Shown here in pieces: positions 1-7,736 of a DNA stretch of 51,943 nt; within the stretch, counting starts at the first letter, position 1, and each line of letters opens with the position of its first letter. Source of the stretch: Neobacillus niacini (GTDB lineage: Bacteria > Bacillota > Bacilli > Bacillales > Cytobacillaceae); assembly GCF_000759675.1 (NCBI RefSeq), contig NZ_BAWM01000041.1, forward strand, positions 1 to 51,943. Reading direction: 5' to 3'. The position numbers and the translations under genes are program-made. A model generated the notes under the pieces. That model saw nothing but the letters and a program-made list of their open reading frames with translations, had not been told where the DNA came from and made no database searches.

Positions 1-453
1 TGCTTTTGTATGTGTGGCATCGACAATAATAGTTTTACTTTTAATGATTTCTTTTTCTAATGCAATTTCAACCGTCTTTCCAATGAGCATGTCTAATAAA
101 CCCACATCTTGAAGACGGAGTTTACGGAATTTCGTTAATGAACTTGGATTGATAACTGGATCCTCAGGTGCCATATCTAAGAAATATTTAAATGACATAT
201 CATATATTGAGCGTTCAACTAGATCTACGTCTGATAAATCATAGATTGATTTCAATAGTAAATATTTGAACATACGGATTGGAGATACTGCATTTCTGCC
301 ATTATCAAGGCAATATTTTGTTTTTAGTTCTTCTAGAATGAAATTGAAGTCCACTAGTTCATTAATTTGACGAAGCATATTATCCTTCGGCACGACGATA
401 TCATAAATCGCCATAAACGGACTAAGTTTGAGGGTTTCTTGATTTGAAATCAT
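1..453 (-). CDS. IS1182-family transposase, N-terminal part (cut by window edge)
   Basis: This is an open frame of 151 codons that runs off the left edge. The protein begins MISNQETLKLSP and contains the conserved N-terminal transposase region: a segment rich in aromatic and acidic residues (SPIRMFKYLLLKSIYDLSD), then FLDMAPEDPVINPSSLTKFRK, typical of IS1182/IS5-like DDE transposases (DUF772-type N-terminus). The last visible residues (TIIVDATHTKA) include the first catalytic aspartate context, VDAT. The rest of the catalytic domain is outside the window, so intactness is unknown. The start is the ATG whose complement is at 451-453. Confidence 0.8.
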   Translation of the reverse strand, partial: MISNQETLKLSPFMAIYDIVVPKDNMLRQINELVDFNFILEELKTKYCLDNGRNAVSPIRMFKYLLLKSIYDLSDVDLVERSIYDMSFKYFLDMAPEDPVINPSSLTKFRKLRLQDVGLLDMLIGKTVEIALEKEIIKSKTIIVDATHTKA

Positions 454-500
454 TTCGATACCACCTACACACATTGATATCTTTAGTATAAAGCAAAAGA

Positions 501-536
501 GGGTCAATCGCTCGACTAATATCGAGCAATTGACCC
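501..536 (-). terminator. hairpin upstream of the transposase gene
   Basis: Two 15-nt arms (501-515 and 522-536) pair with a single mismatch around a 6-nt loop. The hairpin lies between the element end and the transposase start. Such hairpins are common at IS ends and can block read-in transcription or hide the transposase ribosome site; that role is inferred. Confidence 0.5.
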
Positions 537-700
537 CCTGATTGTAAAAGCGGACTTTTTCAGTGCCCTCGATTGTTAGGGTGAGTTTTTTCTAATGAAT
601 AATTTACACAGTATGTAAGTGTAGAAGAAAGCATTTTATGGAATGATGAATTAAAAGAATACTAAAGTATTTATAATGAAAGGCGTTAGATAAATGGTTT

Positions 701-1291
701 CTAATTTTGGAAGATTTTCATTAGATAATATTTGGTTATCGCAAGATACTCTCTTGTATATGATTTTGGAATGGCTATGGTTGGAGTTTCTGCTGGGATG
801 CCTTTTAAGCTCAAACCTTGGTCTTTAGCAATGGACTGGGAACGGTATAGATGGAAGTCATTTGTTACAAGTAATCCCGTTTCGAGATAATTCGGAATTA
901 GTTGTTTGGAAAATTTGATATTCTCTTTCGTATCCGTTGATTTATCTTCTAATAAAATTCTGTTTCCATCAATGCCTTGTGCAAGTAATCCTCTTTTTAT
1001 CGCTTCTGCCTCAGTAATTTCCTCTCCTGGACCTTTTCCTCCGGAAGCGATCGCAATCGTTTCTTTATTTTTCTTCAAGTAGCTTGCCGCTGCGTCTATT
1101 CGATATTGAAGAGCCAACGAAGGTATCTCTCCCTTAACGCGTGCCCCTAGAATAATAATATAGTCAGCATGATTAGGTATTTCTATATTCGTATGTTCTC
1201 TAATTTTAAAATGTAAAAAAGCAAAGTATAGCAGCATAATTAGTGTAAAAATACCTATGCAGGTAAAAAAAGTCTTCCGTGTCCTCATCAT
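701..1291 (-). CDS. YdcF/SanA-like DUF218 membrane protein
   Basis: The 196-residue protein has one N-terminal membrane helix (about residues 7-27) followed by a DUF218 domain. Diagnostic pieces are DYIIILGARVKGEIPS, YRIDAAASYL, IASGGKGPGEEITEAEA, LLEDKSTDTKENI and VTNDFHLYRS, matching the YdcF/SanA/ElyC fold. Members of this family are linked to cell-envelope processes, but most have no defined reaction. The domain should face outside the cell. The start at 1291 follows a GAGGGA ribosome site. It is transcribed alone, divergently from the redox operon, with about 140 bp between the two. Function beyond the family is not known. Confidence 0.8.
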   Translation of the reverse strand: MMRTRKTFFTCIGIFTLIMLLYFAFLHFKIREHTNIEIPNHADYIIILGARVKGEIPSLALQYRIDAAASYLKKNKETIAIASGGKGPGEEITEAEAIKRGLLAQGIDGNRILLEDKSTDTKENIKFSKQLIPNYLETGLLVTNDFHLYRSQSIAKDQGLSLKGIPAETPTIAIPKSYTREYLAITKYYLMKIFQN

Positions 1292-1453
1292 TCAAATCCA
1301 TCCCTCTATAACTAATCTTAACTCCACTTTATTCTACCATAGTTTTCCATGTTGATAACCAGAGTTTAAGTCCCTATACATGCTAAATTACTGGGAATTA
1401 TTTTATAGTGCCTTGGCATACTAAACGAGACAATGTGTAAAGGAGTTTGGTAT

Positions 1454-2557
1454 ATGAACTTTTATCCATATGAAGAAGATTCACTGCTTTTTTCAAAAAA
1501 ATCCGCACGAAATGTTTTTATCGTATTAGTAGTTGTATTTTTTTCTATTTATATTGGATCTGAACAATTTGGATATTTTGATATGGCCTTATACGGGTAT
1601 TTATGGGCAACTATTTTGTGCTTTGTTCTATTAACTATAAGAATCACCTCATGGACCTTACGACCTCCAACCAGAAGGCTGTGGAAGCAGGGAATCAAAA
1701 TGATGTTTAGCGCCAAGGGGCTAGCGTTTGTCTTGAAGACTCTGTATACCAATATAGGAGAGCAAAAGTTTATTAGAAATCGATCAGTCTATCGCTGGGC
1801 ACAGCATATGTTTATTTCTTGGGGAGTATTGTTTTCATTTGGAATTACCTTTGCACTTGTACTTAATTGGCTTCATTTTGAATTAGTTGAACCGAAGACA
1901 TATGCAGCAGTAGTTTTTGGTATTCCATTATTCCGTATGGGAGTAGACTCACCTCTCGCTATTGCCATTTATCACGGTTTAAATTGGACGGGTATCGCCG
2001 TTATTATTGGCTGCGGTATGGCACTGTATCGAAGAGTAACAGACGAAAAAAAGATTGTCGAACAATCAAAGGAATATGATTTTTTTCCACTCTTTCTACT
2101 AATAGCAATCTCCATAACTGGCTCCTTATTAACCGTATCAGCTTTGTGGATGGAGGGGGCTTTCTACTTAGGTATTGGTCTTGCGCATCAAATAACCGTC
2201 ATTGTTTTTCTCTTATATTTTCCTTTCAGTAAGTTCTGGCATTTACCGCTGCGATTTTTAGCTGTGATCGTTCCTATGTATCATGCGATGGGGGAACAGA
2301 AACAATGTGCAAGATGTGGGATAGAATATGCGACAGCCACACAAATCAAGGATGTTCAATTAGCATTAGAAAAAAGACATTTGACTGTCCCCATTGATCA
2401 GACAACCCTCCATTTTTCAGACCTGTGTTCACAGTGCCGAAGAATTAGTCACAGATTAGGAGCCTATGGCTCCGATGTTCATTTCCGTAAGGCGAACCTC
2501 GTGTTAGAAAGCAATGAGAAAAATGGACTTCAATTGAAGAAGGGAGGAGGCCAGTAG
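1454..2557 (+). CDS. cytochrome-b-like membrane subunit of an oxidoreductase
   Basis: This is an integral membrane protein of about 367 residues with five to six hydrophobic helices and paired histidines in helices (QHMFISWG, IYHGLNW, LAHQI), as in NarI/HdrE-type quinol-reactive haem-b subunits. After the last helix (VIVPMYH) there is a soluble tail with two CxxC pairs (QCARCG and LCSQCR), able to bind a metal or iron-sulfur centre. ATG 1454 is preferred over an upstream start at 1433 because AGGAG at 1441-1445 is 8 nt before it. It is the first gene of a six-gene operon; the Mo subunit starts directly after its stop. Likely role: membrane electron transfer between menaquinol and the cytoplasmic subunits. 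Haem binding is inferred. Confidence 0.7.
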   Translation: MNFYPYEEDSLLFSKKSARNVFIVLVVVFFSIYIGSEQFGYFDMALYGYLWATILCFVLLTIRITSWTLRPPTRRLWKQGIKMMFSAKGLAFVLKTLYTNIGEQKFIRNRSVYRWAQHMFISWGVLFSFGITFALVLNWLHFELVEPKTYAAVVFGIPLFRMGVDSPLAIAIYHGLNWTGIAVIIGCGMALYRRVTDEKKIVEQSKEYDFFPLFLLIAISITGSLLTVSALWMEGAFYLGIGLAHQITVIVFLLYFPFSKFWHLPLRFLAVIVPMYHAMGEQKQCARCGIEYATATQIKDVQLALEKRHLTVPIDQTTLHFSDLCSQCRRISHRLGAYGSDVHFRKANLVLESNEKNGLQLKKGGGQ

Positions 2558-4720
2558 ATGGGTCATGCACAAAATAAGGATTACTCGCAAAGAGATTATG
2601 ATGCGATTTTACGAGATGGCGAGGAGCTGATATCTACCCATTGTTGTTTCTGCGGCATGCAATGCGGGATGAACATTCGTGTCAGCAAAGAGGATAAAAA
2701 AGTCCTTGGAGTCGAGCCAAGATATGATTTTCCGATGAATGGAGGCAGGCTTTGTCCGAAAGGAGTAAGTGCTTATCGGCAGGCAGAGCATGTGGAGCGG
2801 CTTACTCACCCGCTTATTCGAAAAAATGGAAAGCTTGAACAAGCTACCTGGGATGAAGCAATGGATTTGATTGTATCAAAAATCCAAGAAATTCAAGGCA
2901 AGTATGGGAAAGATGCCTTTGGGATTTATAGCGGTTCATCTATGACAAACGAAAAGTGTTACTTAATGGGTAAATTCGCACGGATAGGACTTGGGACAAA
3001 AAATATCGATTATAATGGCCGTTATTGTATGTCATCGGCATCTGTCGGGTTTAATCAAAGTATTGGAATTGATAGAGGATCGACCAATCCTTGGTCAGAT
3101 ATTAAATTCTCTGATGTCTTGCTAATCGCAGGCTCAAACACAGCAGAGTGTCATCCTCTGTCAATGCCGTACATTTGGGGCGCAAGAGATAGAGGAGCTA
3201 AATTAATTGTCGTCGACCCTAGACAAACAAAAACAGCTTTAGTAGCAGATGTCCATCTAAATATTCGACCAGGTACCGATGTTGCTCTCGCAAATGGTTT
3301 ACTGCATGTCATGATTGAAGATGATTTAATCGACCATGACTTTATACAAAACCATACAACTGGCATTGAAGAATTAAAGGGACTTGTAAAGAAATATACA
3401 CCTGCATATGTTTCTGAGATTACGGGGGTTGCTGTTGACAAAATCATAACGGCTGCTCGAATATTCGGCCAGGCAAAGAACGGGATGACGATGTTTGCCC
3501 GCGGAGTCGAACAACACGCGACGGGTACGGACTCTGTTTCAAATTATGTCAATCTATGCTTAGTAACTGGGAAAATGGGACGAAAAGGATCAGGTGTTGC
3601 AACCTTTACAGGCCAGGGCAATGGTCAAGGTGGCAGGGAACACGGTCAAAAAACAGACCAGCTGCCAGGATTCCGGAAAATTACCGACCCGAAAGCAAGA
3701 GAGTATATTGCAGGAGTTTGGGGTGTAGATGAATCGGAAATCCCTGGTCCAGGATTATCTGCCTTTGAAATGTTACAGGCACTCGGAAAAGAAATTAAGG
3801 GGTTATTATTAATCTGCAGCAATCCGATCGTCTCATCACCAACTGTTGGTGATGTAGGTGAGTATCTTAAGGGGTTAGATTTTTTTGTTTGTATGGATTT
3901 CTTTTTATCAGAATCTGCCGAATTAGCCGATGTTGTTCTGCCATCAACCGTTTGGATTGAAGACAATGGAACAATGACTAATGTTGAAGGCCGTGTGTTG
4001 CGTGTGAAAGGAATTGACCGTACACCAGGTGAATCGAAACGAGACTGGAAGGTCATTTGTGAAATTGCTGAACGACTTGGCAGGGGGCAATACTTCCAAT
4101 TTAACTCTCCAGAGGAAATCTTTAATGAATTGCGTGTTGCAAGTAAAGGTGGGACCGCAGATTATTACGGAATCACCTATGAAAAGCTTGATAAAATGCA
4201 GGGGGTATTTTGGCCTTGCCCAACAGAGGAGTCGCAAGGGTTGCCAAGATTGTTTGAGGATTTGAAATTTAATTTCCCTGATGGAAAAGCAAGAATCCTA
4301 GCATTTGAACATAAGGGACCAAATGAAAAAACGAGTAAAGAATACCCAATCATTTTATCGACTGGACGAGTTGTATTTCACTATTTAAGCGGAAATCAAA
4401 CCCGAAGAATAGAGGCACTTCGAAATCTTTGTCCAGACCCGTATGTGGAAATTCATCCTAATTTAGCGAAAAAGTATAACATTGCCCAAGGAGAACCTGT
4501 TAAGGTATCAAGTCCAAGGGGTAGTATCGAGCTCCCAGCGAGAATTACAAAAATCACGAGAGAGGACATGGTGTTCGTTCCCTATCATTGGGGGAAATCC
4601 TTGGCAATTAATCATTTGACGAATCCAGCCCTTGAACCAAAATCAAAGATACCAGAATTTAAGGTTTGTGCTGTCAAATTAGAAAAGATTTCCTCGCATG
4701 TAGGTGAAAAGCATGGGTAA
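2558..4720 (+). CDS. molybdopterin oxidoreductase, NapA/NasC-like catalytic subunit
   Basis: At 720 residues this is the length of an assimilatory-type nitrate reductase. The N-terminal [4Fe-4S] motif is C29-x2-C32-x3-C36-x29-C66 followed by the conserved lysine of CPKG. C157 in RYCMSSAS sits where the Nap/Nas cysteine ligates molybdenum. The segment GQGGREHGQKTDQLPG is the family's nucleotide-binding loop, and the C-terminal MGD domain ends near residue 705. There is no Tat signal, so it should act in the cytoplasm. GGAGGAGG lies upstream of the ATG, which abuts the previous stop. Partner genes (membrane cytochrome b, ferredoxin, Rieske) differ from NasBC or NarGHI. Substrate could be nitrate or another oxyanion; formate dehydrogenase-like activity is less likely but not excluded. 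Confidence 0.85.
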   Translation: MGHAQNKDYSQRDYDAILRDGEELISTHCCFCGMQCGMNIRVSKEDKKVLGVEPRYDFPMNGGRLCPKGVSAYRQAEHVERLTHPLIRKNGKLEQATWDEAMDLIVSKIQEIQGKYGKDAFGIYSGSSMTNEKCYLMGKFARIGLGTKNIDYNGRYCMSSASVGFNQSIGIDRGSTNPWSDIKFSDVLLIAGSNTAECHPLSMPYIWGARDRGAKLIVVDPRQTKTALVADVHLNIRPGTDVALANGLLHVMIEDDLIDHDFIQNHTTGIEELKGLVKKYTPAYVSEITGVAVDKIITAARIFGQAKNGMTMFARGVEQHATGTDSVSNYVNLCLVTGKMGRKGSGVATFTGQGNGQGGREHGQKTDQLPGFRKITDPKAREYIAGVWGVDESEIPGPGLSAFEMLQALGKEIKGLLLICSNPIVSSPTVGDVGEYLKGLDFFVCMDFFLSESAELADVVLPSTVWIEDNGTMTNVEGRVLRVKGIDRTPGESKRDWKVICEIAERLGRGQYFQFNSPEEIFNELRVASKGGTADYYGITYEKLDKMQGVFWPCPTEESQGLPRLFEDLKFNFPDGKARILAFEHKGPNEKTSKEYPIILSTGRVVFHYLSGNQTRRIEALRNLCPDPYVEIHPNLAKKYNIAQGEPVKVSSPRGSIELPARITKITREDMVFVPYHWGKSLAINHLTNPALEPKSKIPEFKVCAVKLEKISSHVGEKHG

Positions 4721-5276
4721 GGTCTTATATATTGATTACGAAAGATGTATTGGCTGCCGGGCTTGTGTCATCGGATGTGAGGAATGCAGCGGACATGACC
4801 ATTTATCGAGAATGTTTGTTGACGAATTAAATCCAGGGGAAACGGTGGCAGCTTCGCCAACCCCCTGTATGCACTGTGTTACACCAGCATGTGCTGAATC
4901 ATGTCCAGTGCAAGCCATTTCAGTCGCGGACGATGGAACGGTATTATCTGCCTCCTTAGAAAAATGCATTGGCTGTAAAAACTGTACGTACGCTTGTCCA
5001 TTTGGAATTCCAAGAGTAGATGATGTAAAAAAAGTTATGTACAAGTGTGATATGTGCTATGACCGTACTTCAAAAGGAAGACCGCCAATGTGTGCTAGTG
5101 TATGTCCGACAGACACGATTCGTTTTGTTGATGAAGACGATATTAAATTCGAACCACCGAAACCTGTACAATTTCAATGGGATTTTGGCGGTACTGTCAT
5201 TGAAACTCGTACGGTTATTGGAATGCCGGATACGGAAACAAACAGATATGGATATAGAGAAGGCGATGGTGTTTAA
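4713..5276 (+). CDS. four-cluster ferredoxin subunit (DmsB/NrfC-like)
   Basis: The 187-residue protein carries four cysteine groups typical of DmsB/NrfC/FdhB electron-transfer subunits: C12-C15-C18-C22, then PCMHCVTPACAESCP, KCIGCKNCTYACP, and KCDMCY with MCASVCP. It would carry electrons between the membrane subunit and the Mo subunit. It has no signal peptide. ATG 4713 is chosen because AGGTG at 4702-4706 is well spaced; a GTG at 4704 is possible. It overlaps the end of the Mo gene by 8 nt, indicating translational coupling. Confidence 0.85.
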   Translation: MGKVLYIDYERCIGCRACVIGCEECSGHDHLSRMFVDELNPGETVAASPTPCMHCVTPACAESCPVQAISVADDGTVLSASLEKCIGCKNCTYACPFGIPRVDDVKKVMYKCDMCYDRTSKGRPPMCASVCPTDTIRFVDEDDIKFEPPKPVQFQWDFGGTVIETRTVIGMPDTETNRYGYREGDGV

Positions 5277-5278
5277 TC

Positions 5279-5782
5279 ATGAAGAAAATAGAAGAATTTC
5301 TTCGTAGGTTGTCTTTTAATATCAAAAGAGATAAAGAATTAGAATTAAATCGAAGAGGTTTTATTGCCTCTTCCTTATCCCTTATGGGCGTATTATTTGT
5401 AAGTTCAACCCCATTAATAGCGTTATCCAAAAATCGTGTAAAAGAAGCCCATGAGTCTGAGGTATTTATCGTTAAAGAAAAAGATATTGATGTGGGTCAG
5501 AGTGTTTCATTCTATTATCCTGATGAAAATGATTCTGCAATATTGGTAAGAATTTCTGAAAAAGAATATAGGGCTTATAACAGCAAATGTACTCATTTAA
5601 TGTGTCCTGTCTATTGGGAAAAGGATACTGGGAAGCTAACTTGCCCATGTCATAATGGCTTCTTTAATGTGGAGGATGGATCAGTTCTCGCTGGTCCGCC
5701 GCCACGTGCTCTCCCATCCATTAAGTTGAAATTTAAGAATAAAAAAATCTACGCTGTTGGAATTACTCATGCGCAGCATTAG
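5279..5782 (+). CDS. Tat-anchored Rieske [2Fe-2S] protein
   Basis: This 167-residue protein has a twin-arginine motif (NRRGF, about residue 24) followed by a hydrophobic segment to about residue 48, giving a Tat-exported, probably membrane-anchored protein. The Rieske boxes are CTHLMC and CPCHNG, with the extra cysteine pair that forms the stabilising disulfide in QcrA-type, high-potential proteins. It ends with the usual GPPPRALP loop. The cluster would face outside, opposite to the cytoplasmic Mo subunit, suggesting a quinol-oxidising or electron-entry role. It starts 2 nt after the ferredoxin gene. This is not qcrA of the bc complex, since no qcrB/qcrC genes follow. Confidence 0.85.
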   Translation: MKKIEEFLRRLSFNIKRDKELELNRRGFIASSLSLMGVLFVSSTPLIALSKNRVKEAHESEVFIVKEKDIDVGQSVSFYYPDENDSAILVRISEKEYRAYNSKCTHLMCPVYWEKDTGKLTCPCHNGFFNVEDGSVLAGPPPRALPSIKLKFKNKKIYAVGITHAQH

Positions 5783-5794
5783 GAGGCGGCTTAT

Positions 5795-5989
5795 ATGAAA
5801 ATGGCATGGTGGATTTTTATGAGTCTGCTGACCGTGCAAATTATCCTTATTCAATACATGGTAGAGGAATATCTAGCAGGGCATTACGGAAATCTTTTAT
5901 ACTATGTACTGGCCTTAGGCTTTATGTTTGTTTTGACGCTGATTACTTATCTATTCTTTAGAAGAGTGGACAAGGTAATGGATCATTAA
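5795..5989 (+). CDS. small two-helix membrane protein of the redox operon
   Basis: The 64-residue protein consists almost wholly of two membrane helices (about 4-22 and 32-53) joined by a short polar loop (EEYLAGHYGN) and ending in a basic tail. AGGAGG at 5781-5786 gives a strong ribosome site. No known family is recognised. Its position between the Rieske and globin genes suggests an assembly or anchoring subunit of the same complex, which is inference. Confidence 0.65.
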   Translation: MKMAWWIFMSLLTVQIILIQYMVEEYLAGHYGNLLYYVLALGFMFVLTLITYLFFRRVDKVMDH

Positions 5990-6001
5990 AGGAGGTTGGA
6001 A

Positions 6002-6340
6002 GTGTTGCAAATAAATGATGAAAAAATAACTTCAGTCGTGAAAGACTTCTTTCAAAAAATTCATGCTGATGATCTTATGAGCAAATTTTTTAAGGACCAT
6101 GACCAGGAGAGAATCCAGCATCATCCAAAGACATTTTTAGAGCATGGACTAGGTGAAGGAAAATACAGTAATGAACAAATAACAAACACACATAAAGATA
6201 TCCCAATCAACGATGAACATTTTGAAGCAATGGTCGGGAACTTCATTTCCACACTGGATGAACATGGTTTTAGTGAGGATGACAAACAAAAAGCACATGG
6301 GATATTACAAGGATACAAAGGAAATATTTTAGGAAAATAA
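6002..6340 (+). CDS. truncated haemoglobin (group I-like)
   Basis: The product of about 112 residues has the 2-over-2 globin pattern: an N-terminal helix with FFQKIHADDLMSKFF, a HHPKTFLEHGLGEGKYS segment, and the proximal-histidine helix TNTHKDIPINDEHFEAMVGNF. Truncated globins bind O2 or NO and often convert NO to nitrate. A group I globin as the last gene of a putative nitrate or oxyanion reductase operon fits NO protection. GTG 6002 is preferred because AAAGGAGG ends 6 nt before it; TTG 5996 overlaps the ribosome site itself. A bidirectional terminator follows directly. Confidence 0.75.
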   Translation: MLQINDEKITSVVKDFFQKIHADDLMSKFFKDHDQERIQHHPKTFLEHGLGEGKYSNEQITNTHKDIPINDEHFEAMVGNFISTLDEHGFSEDDKQKAHGILQGYKGNILGK

Positions 6341-6341
6341 G

Positions 6342-6379
6342 AATGGTGGTGCCCCGTATTGGGACACCACCATTTTTTT
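6342..6379. terminator. bidirectional intrinsic terminator
   Basis: Arms 6342-6355 and 6361-6374 form a GC-rich stem closing on GTATT, followed by a T-run on the plus strand. It ends the redox operon and also lies at the 3' end of the convergent Mrp gene, whose stop it overlaps slightly. Confidence 0.85.
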
Positions 6380-7115
6380 AAGCAATAGTATCTTGTACTT
6401 TATCGGCTAATTCGTTGTATTTATCAAAGAGCAGGGATCCTCTTTTATATATAGAAGGTTCATAATCATCTTCTCTTGGAGCTAAGATTGGCATTTGGGC
6501 AATAAGATTTGTCCCCAATTTTGCTGCTAATTGCTCTGACCCGCCTTTGCCAAACAAATAATATTTTTGGTCGAGGTCTGGCGGCTGAAAATATGCCATA
6601 TTTTCCACGATACCTAAAATATTATGACTATTGATTGCAGCCATTTTGCCTGCCCTTTCTGCTACATGTGAGGCAGTAGGATGTGGGGTTGTGACGACAA
6701 TCTGATGGGAGCTTGGAATCAGGCGGTTTACGTCCATTGCAACATCACCTGTCCCTGGCGGCATATCGATTATGCAGTAATCAAGAGGACCCCATATCAC
6801 CTCATTGATAAATTGATTGATTACTTTTCCTAGCATAGGTCCTCGCCAAACAACAGGATCATTATTTTTTACGATAAAGCCCATTGACATGATTTTTACG
6901 TTGTGTGATTCGACGGGGATAATCTTATTATTCATTGATTTCGGACCGTAACTAATATTCATCATATTGGGGATACTGCTTCCGTAAATGTCGAAATCAA
7001 TTAAACCAACCGCTTTTCCCTGTCTGGCTAATGAAACTGCAAGGTTGGCTGAAACAGTCGATTTACCGACCCCGCCTTTACCCGAGATCACCGAAATGAC
7101 TTTACCAGATAACAT
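6378..7115 (-). CDS. Mrp/NBP35-type P-loop ATPase lacking the CxxC pair
   Basis: The 245-residue protein opens with the deviant Walker A of the MinD/Mrp family (GKGGVGKST at about residues 12-20), then DFDIYGSSIPNMM, the WRGPMLGK signature and DYCIIDMPPGTGD. Canonical Mrp/ApbC iron-sulfur carriers bind a cluster with a CxxC after ENMS; here the site reads ENMAYFQPPD and has no cysteine, so it probably cannot bind a bridging cluster in the usual way. It lies convergent to the Mo/Fe-S operon and 19 nt downstream of an unknown gene. A role in enzyme maturation is plausible but inferred; a ParA-like role is less likely given the Mrp signature. Confidence 0.8.
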   Translation of the reverse strand: MLSGKVISVISGKGGVGKSTVSANLAVSLARQGKAVGLIDFDIYGSSIPNMMNISYGPKSMNNKIIPVESHNVKIMSMGFIVKNNDPVVWRGPMLGKVINQFINEVIWGPLDYCIIDMPPGTGDVAMDVNRLIPSSHQIVVTTPHPTASHVAERAGKMAAINSHNILGIVENMAYFQPPDLDQKYYLFGKGGSEQLAAKLGTNLIAQMPILAPREDDYEPSIYKRGSLLFDKYNELADKVQDTIA

Positions 7116-7134
7116 GCGCTCACCTCTTTTTTGT

Positions 7135-7494
7135 TTATAGACAATTTTTCATCGAGCTTTGAAGGTACTCTATCCAAGGCTCCCAATTTTTAATCATATA
7201 TACTGGTTCCCCATCAGACAAATACCCTAAAAAACTTTTGGAATCGTCTACTATCACATCATTCCCTTGTTTTAATCGAGAGATAATGTCGTGAATAATG
7301 ATATATTCCTCCAATAGTAATTCACTCGAGTACTCTAGTTTAATACTGATATTATTGATGTGGATATTGCCTAGCCCCTTGTCGGAGTTGTCAAGATAGA
7401 TTTCATAGTGGCTATAAGACCTCTTTTTTAAAAAAGGTAAGTCATATTTGGCAAGGTCAACTTTTCTGTTAAATGTTAATGTAGTAGATAACAA
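7135..7494 (-). CDS. hypothetical protein upstream of the Mrp-like ATPase
   Basis: The 119-residue protein is not recognised. It is mixed alpha/beta, with no membrane helix, and ends in SSMKNCL. It starts at a TTG (complement 7492-7494) with AAAGGAGG 8 nt upstream, which decides the start. It is co-directional with the Mrp-like gene and separated by 19 nt, so the two form an operon. A perfect cre sequence lies about 115 bp upstream between this gene and argC. Confidence 0.6.
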   Translation of the reverse strand: MLSTTLTFNRKVDLAKYDLPFLKKRSYSHYEIYLDNSDKGLGNIHINNISIKLEYSSELLLEEYIIIHDIISRLKQGNDVIVDDSKSFLGYLSDGEPVYMIKNWEPWIEYLQSSMKNCL

Positions 7495-7585
7495 TCTGCG
7501 TTCCTCCTTTACACTCTATAACAGTATTTACCAATACCACTCAAAAAATCCCGATTTTGAAGGAAGTTAAGATATGCATAAAATA

Positions 7586-7599
7586 TGTATAAACATACA
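7586..7599. promoter_or_regulatory. upstream palindrome resembling an ARG box
   Basis: TGTAT-AAAC-ATACA is a perfect 5-bp-arm palindrome close to the ArgR/AhrC operator TGAAT-N4-ATTCA, about 110-120 bp upstream of the argC start point. Hexameric ArgR can contact distant operators; whether this one is used is inferred. Confidence 0.4.
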
Positions 7600-7607
7600 T
7601 TATTAAA

Positions 7608-7621
7608 TGAAAGCGTTTTCA
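7608..7621. promoter_or_regulatory. perfect cre (CcpA) site upstream of argC
   Basis: TGAAAGCGTTTTCA fits every position of the cre consensus TGWAARCGYTWNCW and is nearly palindromic. Its centre is about 95 bp upstream of the predicted argC start point, where CcpA can activate (as in B. subtilis ilv-leu), and about 120 bp upstream of the divergent gene at 7494, which it could also control. Confidence 0.6.
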
Positions 7622-7673
7622 AAAATAGTGGTAAAAAAATTCGATAAAAACTGAAAATTAGGCAATTTATTTA

Positions 7674-7708
7674 TTGAATAATTATTAATTAGAATGTATA
7701 ATGATTCA
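7674..7708 (+). promoter_or_regulatory. argC promoter with two ARG boxes
   Basis: The -35 TTGAAT (7674-7679) and -10 TATAAT (7697-7702) are 17 bp apart. Two ArgR/AhrC-type operators overlap it: TGAAT-AATT-ATTAA at 7675-7688 and TGTAT-AATG-ATTCA at 7695-7708, each one arm base away from TGAAT-N4-ATTCA and 20 bp apart, the same face of the helix. Repressor binding would cover both promoter elements, giving arginine repression of the operon. Confidence 0.75.
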
Positions 7709-7736
7709 TTATATAGAAGACGCAGGAGTGAATGAA

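Larger units (their letters stand above)
1..575 (-). mobile_element. IS1182-like insertion sequence, one end only
   Basis: The interval holds the 5' part of a transposase gene read leftward, a hairpin just upstream of it, and a G/T-rich stretch near 545-575 where the terminal inverted repeat would be expected. The other end lies outside the window, so the inverted repeats and target duplication cannot be confirmed and the right boundary is approximate. The element is next to an accessory redox cluster, which fits an acquired or rearranged segment. Confidence 0.6.

Noticed and set aside
3646..4237. Minus-strand ORFs of 97-136 codons inside the Mo subunit gene
   Set aside because: They are antisense frames of a gene with clear catalytic motifs and have no recognisable product.
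5279..5782. qcrA of the cytochrome bc complex
   Set aside because: The cysteine boxes fit QcrA, but no cytochrome b or c subunit genes follow; the neighbours are a Mo enzyme and a globin.
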